DNA of 64,000 nucleotides from Parachryseolinea silvisoli (lineage in GTDB: Bacteria; Bacteroidota; Bacteroidia; Cytophagales; Cyclobacteriaceae): positions 682,001-746,000 of the forward strand of contig NZ_JAIOAO010000001.1 in the NCBI RefSeq assembly GCF_021190955.1. The letters run 5' to 3'. This document shows positions 18,194-26,781 of this stretch, one piece after another. Below the pieces are notes generated by a model that was not told the origin of the DNA, made no database searches, and worked only from the letters and a program-made list of their open reading frames with translations. The number at the start of each line of letters is the position of its first letter. Position 1 is the first letter of the stretch. A program made the translations under genes and the position numbers.

Positions 18194-18694
18194 ATGAAAA
18201 TTCTGATACTTACGATATTTGCTCTTCTGACAGTAAGCCTTTACGGACAAAGTAAGGAGGACTTAATTCTAACACAGGAACAAAACGACAGGTGGTTTGA
18301 GGCATTTGACCAGCTCACCCTACAGAATCAGGTAGAGTTTCTGAACAACAGACTCCTGGCAGACACAAACATTTTTGTGAAGGCCACTTTTGATAGGCAT
18401 AAAACTGATCCATTGAACGGCAGACAAGTCGGATTTTGCAAACCAATCATCGTGGCAGGAGGAGTCAGAATATCAATTGAGAATAGAACCAAGCCGAAAG
18501 ACGTTCGGCGCCTGACATCGATTTTGACTCCAAAAACAGTTGAGAGAATAGACGTATTGAAAGGCGACGACGCTTTCGCCCTTTGGGGTTCACGAGGAAT
18601 TTGTAAGGCGATAATCATTTCGGTCAACGGTAGACACACAAAAAGAAAACTTAAAAAATTAGCGAAAGACATTTATCGATTGTCGGATAACTAG
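18194..18694 (+). CDS. Small secreted protein with a TonB-plug-like end
   Basis: This 166-residue protein has a signal peptide (MKILILTIFALLTVSLYGQ). The C-terminal half contains LTPKTVERIDVLKGDDAFALWGSRGICKAIIIS, which resembles the I..IEVLKG..A..YG..GANGVI.I core of TonB-dependent-receptor plug domains. There is no barrel or SusD partner here, so it is an orphan plug-like domain, a type seen in short Bacteroidota proteins of unknown role. The flanking sequence is AT-rich and partly degraded. It could be intact, as the start and signal are good, or a relic of a larger family. Confidence 0.6.
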   Translation: MKILILTIFALLTVSLYGQSKEDLILTQEQNDRWFEAFDQLTLQNQVEFLNNRLLADTNIFVKATFDRHKTDPLNGRQVGFCKPIIVAGGVRISIENRTKPKDVRRLTSILTPKTVERIDVLKGDDAFALWGSRGICKAIIISVNGRHTKRKLKKLAKDIYRLSDN

Positions 18695-19242
18695 GGCAGA
18701 TCGAGGCACTAGCGGGGCACATCATGTGGACACCTGCCTATCATGAGGCCAATCTCCAGGCTGGCATGGCACATTTTATGATCACATGTTAGTCACTTGT
18801 TGAATCACTTTTGACAGATGGTTTTGAATCAAATTTCGTTATTTTGAAAAAATGGAATTTTGGGGTCCCAGGGAGGGGTGAGGAGTTGCGAGACGGGTCG
18901 GAGCCAGGACGAAAAAAAGGCATGCTTCGCCGGGGATCCTTCGAGTCTGCCACAGGGTTCCTCCATAGATGTTCCACAGATGAACCACGGATGATCTACG
19001 CTTTATAGGAGTAGGACATGGCTGGGTCAAGCCTGAAATCAGGAAGTCAAGAGCCCAGGTTACATTGGCATTATAAGGCCACCCCGCGGACACGGTATTA
19101 GTATTGCTTACTGGCGGGTCTGGCGCAAGGTATCAGCCCTGTCTGCCGGGCGGCCCGTCTATTTGTTTCTTTCATACAGAATGAACATCGATTTTAAAAT
19201 AAAATAAATATACCTTAGCCACATTCTATTTATACTACAAAA
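18695..19242. other. Intergenic region, no confident gene
   Basis: About 550 bases precede the nuclease-STAND locus. Short frames exist on both strands (for example 18811-19008 plus and 18789-18977 minus) but they mirror each other and have no domains, so none is called. The segment at about 18850-19000 is G-rich and richer in GC than its surroundings, and may be a dispersed repeat or element end. The promoter of the next locus should lie at the right end, next to the palindrome. Confidence 0.35.
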
Positions 19243-19258
19243 GTATAGTATACTATAC
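19243..19258. promoter_or_regulatory. Perfect 16-bp palindrome, probable operator
   Basis: GTATAGTATACTATAC is a perfect palindrome located 51 bases before the ATG of the nuclease-STAND frame. Its position in an AT-rich stretch typical of a promoter makes it a likely operator. The XRE regulator encoded after the STAND gene is the obvious candidate ligand (inference). Confidence 0.5.
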
Positions 19259-19308
19259 AGACTAAAATTAATTGCGACTGAAAGCGCAGTGGCACGCTGA
19301 CGAACCAT

Positions 19309-19827
19309 ATGACAAAAGGAATCTACCTCGAAGTAAAGCTCAAAGATTTTCTCCAGTCCCTGTTTGAAGACCTCGGATTTCCCGTGTTGGAGGCCCGGCA
19401 ACAGACGTCGGGCACACAAAATGGGTTTGACATCCGGATCACCTTCTTAGATGCCTCCGGGAAAAAGCGGGAGTTTTATGTTGAATGTAAAGATTACACC
19501 ACTCCCCTCCCCTGGAACGAGCTGCTCCGAAAAATCCACGAGCTTTATGCCTCTGGCCATCCCGCCGACGGGTTCATCGGTATCTCCCCGCGCCGCAACC
19601 TGAGTAATATCAATGCCAACGTACAGCATACGCTTCCCAAGCTGGTGAAATTCCCGGTACGTTTCTGGACACCCGATGCGCAGGTAAAAGAATATCTATC
19701 GCTCGATAAAACACTCTTCCAGGAAATCTATTCCGAAGCACCACCCGATGTCGATCCCGAGAAGATAAAGCAGAAGTTGCAATGGGTTATTCGCGGCATG
19801 CTGCGAGAGCGAGATGACTTTCTCTAG
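19309..19827 (+). CDS. PD-(D/E)XK nuclease domain, 5' part of interrupted STAND gene
   Basis: These 172 residues read as a restriction-endonuclease-like effector domain: Asp41 in NGFDIRITF and Glu59-x-Lys61 in FYVECKD form the D...ExK catalytic set, followed by an alpha-beta core (HPADGFIGISPRRNLSNINA). The frame ends at a TAG at 19825-19827 but continues in the same phase through 19828-19905 into the NTPase segment, and that bridge contains the DIVGRTDELHAL preamble expected before a STAND P-loop. It is therefore the N-terminal domain of a 1345-residue protein split by one amber codon. Alone it lacks the sensing parts. Nuclease-STAND-TPR proteins include known anti-phage sensors of the Avs type; this relation is inferred. 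Confidence 0.75.
   Translation: MTKGIYLEVKLKDFLQSLFEDLGFPVLEARQQTSGTQNGFDIRITFLDASGKKREFYVECKDYTTPLPWNELLRKIHELYASGHPADGFIGISPRRNLSNINANVQHTLPKLVKFPVRFWTPDAQVKEYLSLDKTLFQEIYSEAPPDVDPEKIKQKLQWVIRGMLRERDDFL
19825..19827 (+). other. In-frame TAG codon inside a nuclease-STAND-TPR frame
   Basis: The codons run ...GAC TTT CTC TAG GGC ACT GCC..., with open, protein-like sequence in the same frame on both sides. A single C-to-T change from CAG would create it. It lies in the linker between the nuclease and the NTPase, not inside a fold. Confidence 0.85.
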
Positions 19828-19905
19828 GGCACTGCCTTCCCGAAAGACCTGACCCTAAAAATTCCCAAGATTCATACAGACGATATCGTTGGCCGTACCG
19901 ACGAA

Positions 19906-22900
19906 TTGCATGCCTTACACCGGGCCTTGTTTCAAAATAAGCAGGTTGTTCTGGTCAATGGCCTGGGAGGTATTGGCAAAACGACACTGGCGCAAGGATA
20001 TCTCAGTACGTACTACCAGGACTATCAGCATGTTGCCTGGATCACACAGGTCGGCACGGACATTACTCAGAACATTGTCCAGGATGAGGGGCTTCTCCGC
20101 AGCCTGGCTGTTTCGCGGGGCGGAAAGGATACCCTGCAACTATTTCAAGAGATTCTGTACAAGTTCAAAACGGTACCCGGCAAACCCAATCTGCTGGTAT
20201 TGGACAATGCCGACGGCACCCTGGCAAATCTGAGAGATATGCTTCCCGGACAACCCGATTGGCATCTGTTGGTGACGTCGCGCGAACGGATCGAAGGGTT
20301 TATGGTACAAGAGATTGGGTTCCTGTCGCCGGATGCAGCACTAACGTTGTTTAAGAAACATTGTAGCCGTATAAACGAAGATGCCAAGATCTGCGGGCTG
20401 CTGGAAGCCGTAGACTACCACACATTAACCTTGGAGATACTGGCGAAGACGGCGCAGCTCCAGCGCGTCGACATCGAAACGTTGAAGTCGGCGATCGGGC
20501 AAGACCTGCGCGCAAACGTCTATGTGGCGCACAAAGGCGATACAGTGGATCATGTTCGGTCGTATCTGTCTTCCCTTTTCACGCTCAGCCAGTTAACCGA
20601 AAAGGAGGTATGGCTTATTAAATATTTCGCCTGCCTGCCGGCGGAGTATCATTCGTATGCAACATTGTGTGAATTGATAGCCCCGGAGAAAAGCCGGCAG
20701 GAGGCTTTTTTCTCAGAGACACTGAAGGGCCTGTCTGATCAGGGCTGGTTGTTGTATAATGCGGAGACCGACAGCTACAAGATGCATCGCATCATTACCG
20801 AAGTAGCCGTTAAAAAGTTACCCATTACCTTAGCCGATGTCGAATCGCTTGTGGACAGCGTCTCTGTCCGGTTACAATTCAATCAATTTGAGGAGAGCCC
20901 CGTCGAGAAGTTTCCCTGGATTCCTTTTGGAAAGATTCTGACAGATACTTTTTCGGATGACATGTCTGCGAAAACAGCTCATTTGCAGCTCTATCTCGCG
21001 ATGGTCCTTCATGAGTATGGAGATTATGTCGGGGCAAAGACCGTGGCAGGACAGGCCGTTGCCACCTTTGAATGCCTGGGCGAGGACGTCGACTTCTATC
21101 GCACGCAGAGCTACGCATGCCTAGGAAACATACTTCGATCATTGGGTGATTATACCGGAGCGATCCGTTGGCTCGAAAAGGCCATCGTTCTGGAAGAGCA
21201 ATATGTAGGAATGAACGACCCCCTTCTCTCAAAAGAATATTCAAGCCTGGCCATGATATTCTACGACCTTGGAAAATATTCAACTGCCAAACGATTGCTC
21301 GAAAAGTGTGTGCGCTCGGCAGAAAGGGAGTTTGGAGAAGAGCATACCGTTACGGCCAATCGGTATTCCAAGCTGGGCGGCGTGCTCTTGGAAATGGGTG
21401 ATCATTCCGGTGCCCAGGCATTATTTGAAAAGGCCCTCCATGCAGGAGAAAAACACCTTGGGCCTGATCACCCCGACTTAGCGACACAATATTCAGATAT
21501 CGCTGTAACACTTCAGAATCGTGGCGACTATTCCGGTGCAATCGAGTTATTCGAAAAGATAGTTGTGTCTACCGAAATGAATTTTGGTTCCGATCACCCC
21601 ACGATGGCGCGCCATCTTTCTAACCTGGCCTCGGCACGCCGGGATACCGGGAATTACAGCGAGGCCAAGACATTATACGAAAGGGCTCTCGGGGTAGCCG
21701 AGCGCTGTCGCGGTATTGATCATCCGGATACCGCACCATACTACTCCAACCTGGGCACATTACTGCATGCCATGGGCGACTACGCCAACGCTAAAAAATT
21801 GCTTGAGAAAGCTGTATTTATAGGAGAACGTATTCAGGGACGCGATCATCCTTCCCTGGCCAATAGCATCGCCAACCTGGCATCGCTACTACAAACACAG
21901 GGCGAGTATGCCAAGGCACAAAAACTATATAAAAAGGCAATACAATTGAGTGAAAAAAAGTTGGGTATCGATCATCCTCACACCGCCATACTATACTCCA
22001 ACTTAAGTTCCGCACTGGCAGAAGTATTTGATTTTATACAGGCAAAGGAATTACTTGAAAAAGCTATTCGTTCTGACGAAAAAAACTTTGGCACAGATCA
22101 TATCATTACAACGCTGAAGTATGCCAATTTGGCCACGTTGCTTCATGAAATCGGCGACTATGAAACAGCCCAGCCGTTACTGGAAAGAGTAGTAAGATCC
22201 AGTGAAAAAATCTTTGGGGAGGCTCATCCGAATGTTGCGATACATTATTCCAACCTGGGATTATTTCTTCTTCACCGTGAGGACTATACCGGCGCAAAGG
22301 CGTTGCTTGAAAAGGCGGTGGCATCCGATGAACAAAGTCTGGGGGAAGATCATCCTATTACGGCGGAGAAGTATTCCAGATTAAGCATGGTGCTCGATAG
22401 GCTGGGCGATCGTGCCGGTGCAAGTCATTTGCAGGAGAAAGCTATCCGCATAAAGACGAAACATTTAGGTGAAAACCATCTTACGATCGTTGAGGATTAT
22501 CTCATCTATGCCCGCACGCTCCTGGCCATGAATGATTCCGCCGGCGCCAGATCCTTCATCGAGAAGGCCACACGCATCTATTTTAAACACGGCCCTAAGA
22601 ATCTTTCGGGCCTGGCACTTGACGATCAACAGCGTGATGCCATCCTTGCAATGCTTGCGGTCATTGATGAACAAGATCTTAACGCCATATTCGCCGGGCT
22701 TAACATTGCCAAAACAGGTCGGGCGAACCCAAATCGTTCCAATACTGTACTTCCGCCGGCGCCGCAACCCATGAAAAAGCACGACGGGATTTCAGCACCA
22801 AACGTCACACGGATGGAAGAGGATTGGGAAGGGCTGGACATGATCGATAAAACGGCTCTTTCCTGGCTGAATAAAGAATCGGGCGCATTATCGCTACTCG

Positions 22901-23346
22901 GCGAACAGACGACCACAAAAGCCACGCTGAAGAAGACAATGAAGTTTATCGAGCGGAAATTTGGTACGGACGAAAAAGCTATCGTGTGGCATTACACTAA
23001 TCTCGCCGAAGACCTTTTTAACGCTCAAAACTTTGAGTGTGCAAAAGAGGTCCTCAAAAGAGTTATCGCGCTCTATGAAAAACAATGCCTCACCCAAGAC
23101 AACCGAATTGTAGTTGCCTATAATCTGTTGTCGCTCGTATTGTTCATGACCGGTGATTATCACGAGGCTATGGATCTCTTTGAGAAAATGATTATCTCCC
23201 ACAAGGAGCATACCACTGAAACCATTCAACATTATGCACAATTAGCGGATCTATTAAAAAAAACAGGGGATCATGCCGGCGCGAAAACAGTGCGAAAAAA
23301 GGTCCAGTGGGCCAAACAACATGCCAGGCGCCAGCGGAATAATTAA
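19906..23346 (+). CDS. STAND/NB-ARC NTPase with about 16 TPRs, 3' part of interrupted gene
   Basis: From the ATG at 19906 this encodes 1146 residues. The P-loop is GLGGIGKTT (19-27), Walker B NLLVLD (95-100), a sensor arginine in TSRERI (124-129), a winged-helix region about 225-300, and an MH motif (KMHRI) at 292-296 like the MHD of NLR proteins. About 13 kinesin-light-chain-type TPRs of exactly 42 residues follow (about 355-900; core YSNLG..L...GDY..A..L.EKA and HP), then a linker and three more repeats (about 1010-1135). The GRTDEL motif needed before the P-loop is encoded upstream of this ATG, so the true protein probably starts at 19309. STAND proteins oligomerise when the repeats sense a ligand and then release the N-terminal effector, here a nuclease. 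Confidence 0.85.
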   Translation: MHALHRALFQNKQVVLVNGLGGIGKTTLAQGYLSTYYQDYQHVAWITQVGTDITQNIVQDEGLLRSLAVSRGGKDTLQLFQEILYKFKTVPGKPNLLVLDNADGTLANLRDMLPGQPDWHLLVTSRERIEGFMVQEIGFLSPDAALTLFKKHCSRINEDAKICGLLEAVDYHTLTLEILAKTAQLQRVDIETLKSAIGQDLRANVYVAHKGDTVDHVRSYLSSLFTLSQLTEKEVWLIKYFACLPAEYHSYATLCELIAPEKSRQEAFFSETLKGLSDQGWLLYNAETDSYKMHRIITEVAVKKLPITLADVESLVDSVSVRLQFNQFEESPVEKFPWIPFGKILTDTFSDDMSAKTAHLQLYLAMVLHEYGDYVGAKTVAGQAVATFECLGEDVDFYRTQSYACLGNILRSLGDYTGAIRWLEKAIVLEEQYVGMNDPLLSKEYSSLAMIFYDLGKYSTAKRLLEKCVRSAEREFGEEHTVTANRYSKLGGVLLEMGDHSGAQALFEKALHAGEKHLGPDHPDLATQYSDIAVTLQNRGDYSGAIELFEKIVVSTEMNFGSDHPTMARHLSNLASARRDTGNYSEAKTLYERALGVAERCRGIDHPDTAPYYSNLGTLLHAMGDYANAKKLLEKAVFIGERIQGRDHPSLANSIANLASLLQTQGEYAKAQKLYKKAIQLSEKKLGIDHPHTAILYSNLSSALAEVFDFIQAKELLEKAIRSDEKNFGTDHIITTLKYANLATLLHEIGDYETAQPLLERVVRSSEKIFGEAHPNVAIHYSNLGLFLLHREDYTGAKALLEKAVASDEQSLGEDHPITAEKYSRLSMVLDRLGDRAGASHLQEKAIRIKTKHLGENHLTIVEDYLIYARTLLAMNDSAGARSFIEKATRIYFKHGPKNLSGLALDDQQRDAILAMLAVIDEQDLNAIFAGLNIAKTGRANPNRSNTVLPPAPQPMKKHDGISAPNVTRMEEDWEGLDMIDKTALSWLNKESGALSLLGEQTTTKATLKKTMKFIERKFGTDEKAIVWHYTNLAEDLFNAQNFECAKEVLKRVIALYEKQCLTQDNRIVVAYNLLSLVLFMTGDYHEAMDLFEKMIISHKEHTTETIQHYAQLADLLKKTGDHAGAKTVRKKVQWAKQHARRQRNN

Positions 23347-23368
23347 CTGTATAGAATAAGATCAATCA

Positions 23369-23387
23369 TAAAAGATGTAATCTTTTA
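23369..23387. promoter_or_regulatory. Inverted repeat before the XRE regulator gene
   Basis: TAAAAGAT-GTA-ATCTTTTA is a perfect 8-bp inverted repeat with a 3-base spacer, 23 bases after the STAND stop and 33 bases before the regulator start. It may be an autoregulatory operator or a weak terminator. Confidence 0.4.
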
Positions 23388-23419
23388 ATGAGTAACAAAT
23401 TTAAAAAAACATCCCCTAC

Positions 23420-23707
23420 TTGGAGGCCGTGAAAGAAGATGAACTCCTGGCGGCCCTCCAAACGCGCATTGGATTAAAGATCACCACCCTTCGTAAAGAA
23501 AAGGGATACACCAGCCACGAGGACTTTGCTCACGAGCACGACATCCCGCGCATGCAATACTGGCGGATTGAGAAAGGTAAGACCAACCTGACCCTACGCA
23601 CCCTTACCAAAATACTGCTTATCCATGGACTGACCATCGAGCAGTTCTTCGCCTCCCTGCCGAAAGAATCCCGTAAGACAGCACGCTCAACCAAAGAATG
23701 CCCCTAA
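23420..23707 (+). CDS. XRE-family helix-turn-helix regulator
   Basis: This is a 95-residue single-domain DNA-binding protein: LKITTLRKEKGYTSHEDFAHEHDIPRMQYWRIEKGKTNLTLRTLTKILLIHGLTIEQFF is a standard Cro/C1-type helix-turn-helix with the W/YxxExGxxNLTLxTL core. The start is TTG at 23420 or GTG at 23429; no in-frame ATG is near. It lies 73 bases after the STAND gene on the same strand, so it may control that locus through the palindromes at 19243-19258 and 23369-23387. It is not annotated as an antitoxin because no small toxin is next to it. Confidence 0.8.
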   Translation: MEAVKEDELLAALQTRIGLKITTLRKEKGYTSHEDFAHEHDIPRMQYWRIEKGKTNLTLRTLTKILLIHGLTIEQFFASLPKESRKTARSTKECP

Positions 23708-23733
23708 GCGCGGCAGCCCGTTCCAGTGCGATT

Positions 23734-24819
23734 TCATTCGTCCGAGTGTATCTTTATCAGGTCCAGGTAATCCAGCGTCCGGGTTCGCATCGTATCGGTT
23801 TGTAAAAAACGCTTTAGCATATCGTGGTGTGTATGGATGAACAAATGCTCGGTATCCTCCAGGTAGTATGTCAGAATTTGCGGCTTCGTGATTTTCGATT
23901 TTTCGTACACGCCGCGGAACGTTTTGGATTCCTCATGCCAGGTATATCTAACGAGGGTGGAGTCGTGTATAAAAACGGGACTTTCGGGTCCATCGGAGAA
24001 TGCCTGGCTATAGACCATCTTCAAGGTCAGCGGATTGGTCTTCTGTACCGTCGATTTCAACGTAAAGATGCGCGCGCCCCAGGGAAACTGCTGGTTAGCT
24101 TCGGCAAGCTCATTCAATACGGGAATGAGCTTACCGCCATCGTATTTGTAAAAGCAATAGTTAAACCACCATATGCCAGACCCGCTTCGGTAATTTTCCT
24201 TGTAATAGATTACTGTTTTTCCGTCCCGGTCTTTATAGTGATCGACTTGAAGACCGTAGCGGTGGTAAATATGATGTTTGGCGACTATTCTGTTACCGGA
24301 GAAAAAGAATACGTCGCAATCCCAACCGCCATCTCCCAGCGGACAAATGGCAAACTCGTGAAAGTTAGATTCCCGCGTATCAAAAGGGATAAATTGTAAG
24401 GGTAATGCGCCCTGTTCCAGGTAGGCACTATCGCCCGCGATGTCGCCGAATATTCTTTTGGCTAAGGCTATGTCCAGCATGCCGGTTTTGCAACCGTTCT
24501 TCAACAGCGCAAAGTCTTTCGCGCGAATCGTTTTATCCCATGGCGTCCGGTTTCTGAATACCGAGTCGGTCGTGAATGCCGCATTCTTCATCCAACGAAC
24601 GGGAGAAAGATCTCCAATGCTGTCGAGATAGGTCTCCAACAGGCGATCGTTATATGATCGTTTCCGATTTTCTTCCGGTGCAGAAGTCGGGGTACGCTGC
24701 GGGTTTTCCGGCGAGCGCGTGACTGCCGGCGACACCTGTGGTGTAGCGTTGTCTGCTTTCTCCGGATGACCGCAACCCAGTAAGATTATAAGCGCGCCTA
24801 TATAAAGTGAGTTCCTCAT
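23734..24819 (-). CDS. Lipoprotein of unknown function
   Basis: This 361-residue lipoprotein has a short signal and lipobox (ALIILLGC, Cys16), then a Pro/Thr/Glu-rich linker to about residue 50. The rest is a mixed alpha-beta domain with aromatic-rich strands (DGGWDCDVFFFSGNRIVAKHHIYHRYG, SGIWWFNYCFYKYDGGKLIPVLNE). No family motif is recognised. It is convergent with the XRE gene, from which it is separated by 26 bases, and shares strand with an ECF sigma factor gene upstream, but the 159-base gap argues against a tight operon. Confidence 0.7.
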   Translation of the reverse strand: MRNSLYIGALIILLGCGHPEKADNATPQVSPAVTRSPENPQRTPTSAPEENRKRSYNDRLLETYLDSIGDLSPVRWMKNAAFTTDSVFRNRTPWDKTIRAKDFALLKNGCKTGMLDIALAKRIFGDIAGDSAYLEQGALPLQFIPFDTRESNFHEFAICPLGDGGWDCDVFFFSGNRIVAKHHIYHRYGLQVDHYKDRDGKTVIYYKENYRSGSGIWWFNYCFYKYDGGKLIPVLNELAEANQQFPWGARIFTLKSTVQKTNPLTLKMVYSQAFSDGPESPVFIHDSTLVRYTWHEESKTFRGVYEKSKITKPQILTYYLEDTEHLFIHTHHDMLKRFLQTDTMRTRTLDYLDLIKIHSDE

Positions 24820-24978
24820 TTTACTTTCAGTCCATGAACCGATATGGTCCTGAAAGAACGCAACTTTGACGATTTATTATCTTGAAGCGATCGAAAATCT
24901 CTGTTTACTCAGCCTTCGTATCCCAATAGGATCTATCAGCGCCCGGGGAACTACAAGCGCCCTGTCATGACCAAGCGC

Positions 24979-25590
24979 TCACCCAAAAAATGACCTCCCC
25001 AGCTGCTGCTCAGGAATGTCATGCCGTGCGCGCTGCACAGGCGCGGTCATTTCACGTTTCAGGGATTCATTCACGCGTACAATGGCCTCGCAAAAGTGGT
25101 TCCGGATAACATCATCAGGCATGTCCATCGACCGGCTCATTTCTTCGCTGGTACAGCCCGTGAGGCCGAAGTGGAAGATCATGGCCTGGCCGGGTGACAG
25201 GTTGCCCAGGATCTTTCGGAAGACACCTTTGTAGTGCCCGCTGTCGAGCCTGTGGGCGAGCTGGCGGACGACGGTTGCACGGCGCCCGGCTTCATCGTCC
25301 GGAAAGGCCCCCACAAAGGTCTGGCTGGCAAAATACTTGAGCGCGACCAGCGCGTAGTCGCGGGAGCTGGCGGCCATAAAGTCGCGTAACAAGGCATAGC
25401 GGGTGAGCCGCGCGCGGTTAGACCACACCGACGCAAAAACCTGCTGCGCAACACACTCGGCGTAGTACCGCGACCCCGTCTCTTTCCGGAGAAAATGATA
25501 CAGCGTGTCCCAGCATTGTTCATAGATCTGTCGAAAGGCGTCGTGATCGCCCTGCGACATGCGTTTGACTGCTTGTTCTGAAATCTTCAT
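24979..25590 (-). CDS. ECF-like sigma-70 family sigma factor
   Basis: This protein of about 203 residues has a region-2-like segment (DHDAFRQIYEQCWDTLYHFLRKETGSRYYAECVAQQVFASVWSNR) and a region-4-like C-terminal segment (LSPGQAMIFHFGLTGCTSEEMSRSMDMPDDVIRNHFCEAI). It is divergent from the sigma factor at 3853 and lacks a FecR neighbour. The ATG at 25590 (MKISEQAVKRMSQGD) is preferred; the frame is open to 25647. Its target genes cannot be read from context. Confidence 0.75.
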   Translation of the reverse strand: MKISEQAVKRMSQGDHDAFRQIYEQCWDTLYHFLRKETGSRYYAECVAQQVFASVWSNRARLTRYALLRDFMAASSRDYALVALKYFASQTFVGAFPDDEAGRRATVVRQLAHRLDSGHYKGVFRKILGNLSPGQAMIFHFGLTGCTSEEMSRSMDMPDDVIRNHFCEAIVRVNESLKREMTAPVQRARHDIPEQQLGRSFFG

Positions 25591-25798
25591 AATAACATCG
25601 GTTATACATTCAACCCACGTAGGGCTAGCCCGGTATAGGCTATACATACATCACCGGCGTGCGGGAACCGGCTTTCCTACGATGCTATAAATGTAGAATA
25701 CCGTAGCGCAGGAGATTACCTGGTAAAAGATGTTTCGTTCGTGATACAACCATTTCAAAAAAAAACCGCTTCATGTGCTCGCGAATCTCCGCGCCATC

Positions 25799-25822
25799 AC
25801 CCGGTCGATCATCAGCGCATCC
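25799..25822. repeat. 24-bp near-copy of a segment of the ABC ATPase gene
   Basis: Bases 25799-25822 match 27029-27052 with one mismatch. In both places the minus strand reads DALMIDRV in frame. The outer copy lies in a 27-codon open stretch ending TGA in the 291-base gap before the TPR gene, so it may be a gene scrap, or chance. Confidence 0.3.
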
Positions 25823-25938
25823 CATGCGATATGTCCAAACCAGGGAAGAAACAGTTAAAATATGTTAATTTTGGAAATTAAAACGGCCCTTCCGGATGAT
25901 GGAGAATCCGTTTCGATCATTACTACGAATTAATAAAT

Positions 25939-26661
25939 ATGTTATTCTACCGAACCTTCATCAGCATTTTCCTGACCTTTTTTGCAATCGCAGCTTCCGC
26001 TCAACAATCCTCGTTAAGCGAGCAAGCGAAAACCAACAAACGTCTGCTGCCTAAGTACGGCAACCAGCCAAAAACATCGCAGGAGCTGGAAGCAGACAAA
26101 AGTTTCATAGAATCGACCCTTGCATCGCCAGAGTTTAAGGGCGACCGCCGAATGGCATCTAATTATTTTATCGGCCGTGGCTTTGACTATATCTATAAGC
26201 GGGACGCCAAAACAGCAATGTACCGCTTCAACCAGGCTTACCTGCTGGACTCCACCAACACAGACATCTATTGGGGTTACGGTGCCTTTTACATGACCGA
26301 CAACAACCTCACGGCGGCCCGTCAACAGTATGAGGCCGGCCTTAAACGCGCCCCAAACAGTTCCCACCTCTTAACGGACTATGCTACTACCTATCTCGCC
26401 GAATACCAGCGTTTAACCAGCGAAGGCAAAACGCAGGAGGCTGCGTCGGCCATGAAGAGCGCCATAATCAATTTGGAAAAATCCTATGCTGCCGACAGCA
26501 AGGACCAGAACACTCTTTTCAAGCTTTCCGTATGCCATTTTCTGAAAGGCGACTGCTCATCGGCACGGAAATATTACGATACCTGCAAGACGCTCGGTGG
26601 AAAACCTATTACGCAGGAATTCACGGATGCGCTACAACTGCAGTGTCCGCCAAATAAGTAA
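25939..26661 (+). CDS. Secreted TPR-repeat protein
   Basis: This 240-residue protein has a signal peptide (MLFYRTFISIFLTFFAIAASA-QQ) and two to three tetratricopeptide-type repeats: TAMYRFNQAYLLDSTNTDIYWGYGAFYM, LTAARQQYEAGLKRAPNSSHLLTDYATTY, and a C-terminal repeat around DQNTLFKLSVCHFLKGDCSSARKYYDTCK. TPRs mediate protein contacts; the partner is unknown. It is monocistronic and ends at a strong bidirectional terminator that it shares with the convergent ABC operon. Confidence 0.78.
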   Translation: MLFYRTFISIFLTFFAIAASAQQSSLSEQAKTNKRLLPKYGNQPKTSQELEADKSFIESTLASPEFKGDRRMASNYFIGRGFDYIYKRDAKTAMYRFNQAYLLDSTNTDIYWGYGAFYMTDNNLTAARQQYEAGLKRAPNSSHLLTDYATTYLAEYQRLTSEGKTQEAASAMKSAIINLEKSYAADSKDQNTLFKLSVCHFLKGDCSSARKYYDTCKTLGGKPITQEFTDALQLQCPPNK

Positions 26662-26725
26662 GCCACAGAGTGTGCTGGCTCCAAATCGAAAGAATAAAAA
26701 ATACCCGCAATTTCCGCGCTTACAA

Positions 26726-26755
26726 AAAACGCCGCTTCAGCTGAAGCGGCGTTTT
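26726..26755. terminator. Strong bidirectional terminator
   Basis: AAAACGCCGCTTCAG is followed directly by its exact reverse complement, a perfect 15-bp inverted repeat with T-runs on both strands. It separates the TPR gene from the end of the minus-strand ABC operon. Confidence 0.9.
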
Positions 26756-26781
26756 GATGTTATACCAGGTTGTTTACTACA

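Noticed and set aside
18789-19008. Small genes on both strands
   Set aside because: Mirror open frames over the same G-rich stretch, no start context, no domain.
21000-22600. Regular repeats suggesting a CRISPR or DNA satellite
   Set aside because: The period is 126 bases in frame and encodes 42-residue TPRs; there are no short identical repeats with spacers.
23420-23707. Antitoxin of a HipA-type pair
   Set aside because: The XRE protein has no adjacent kinase or small toxin gene; the next gene is a lipoprotein on the other strand.
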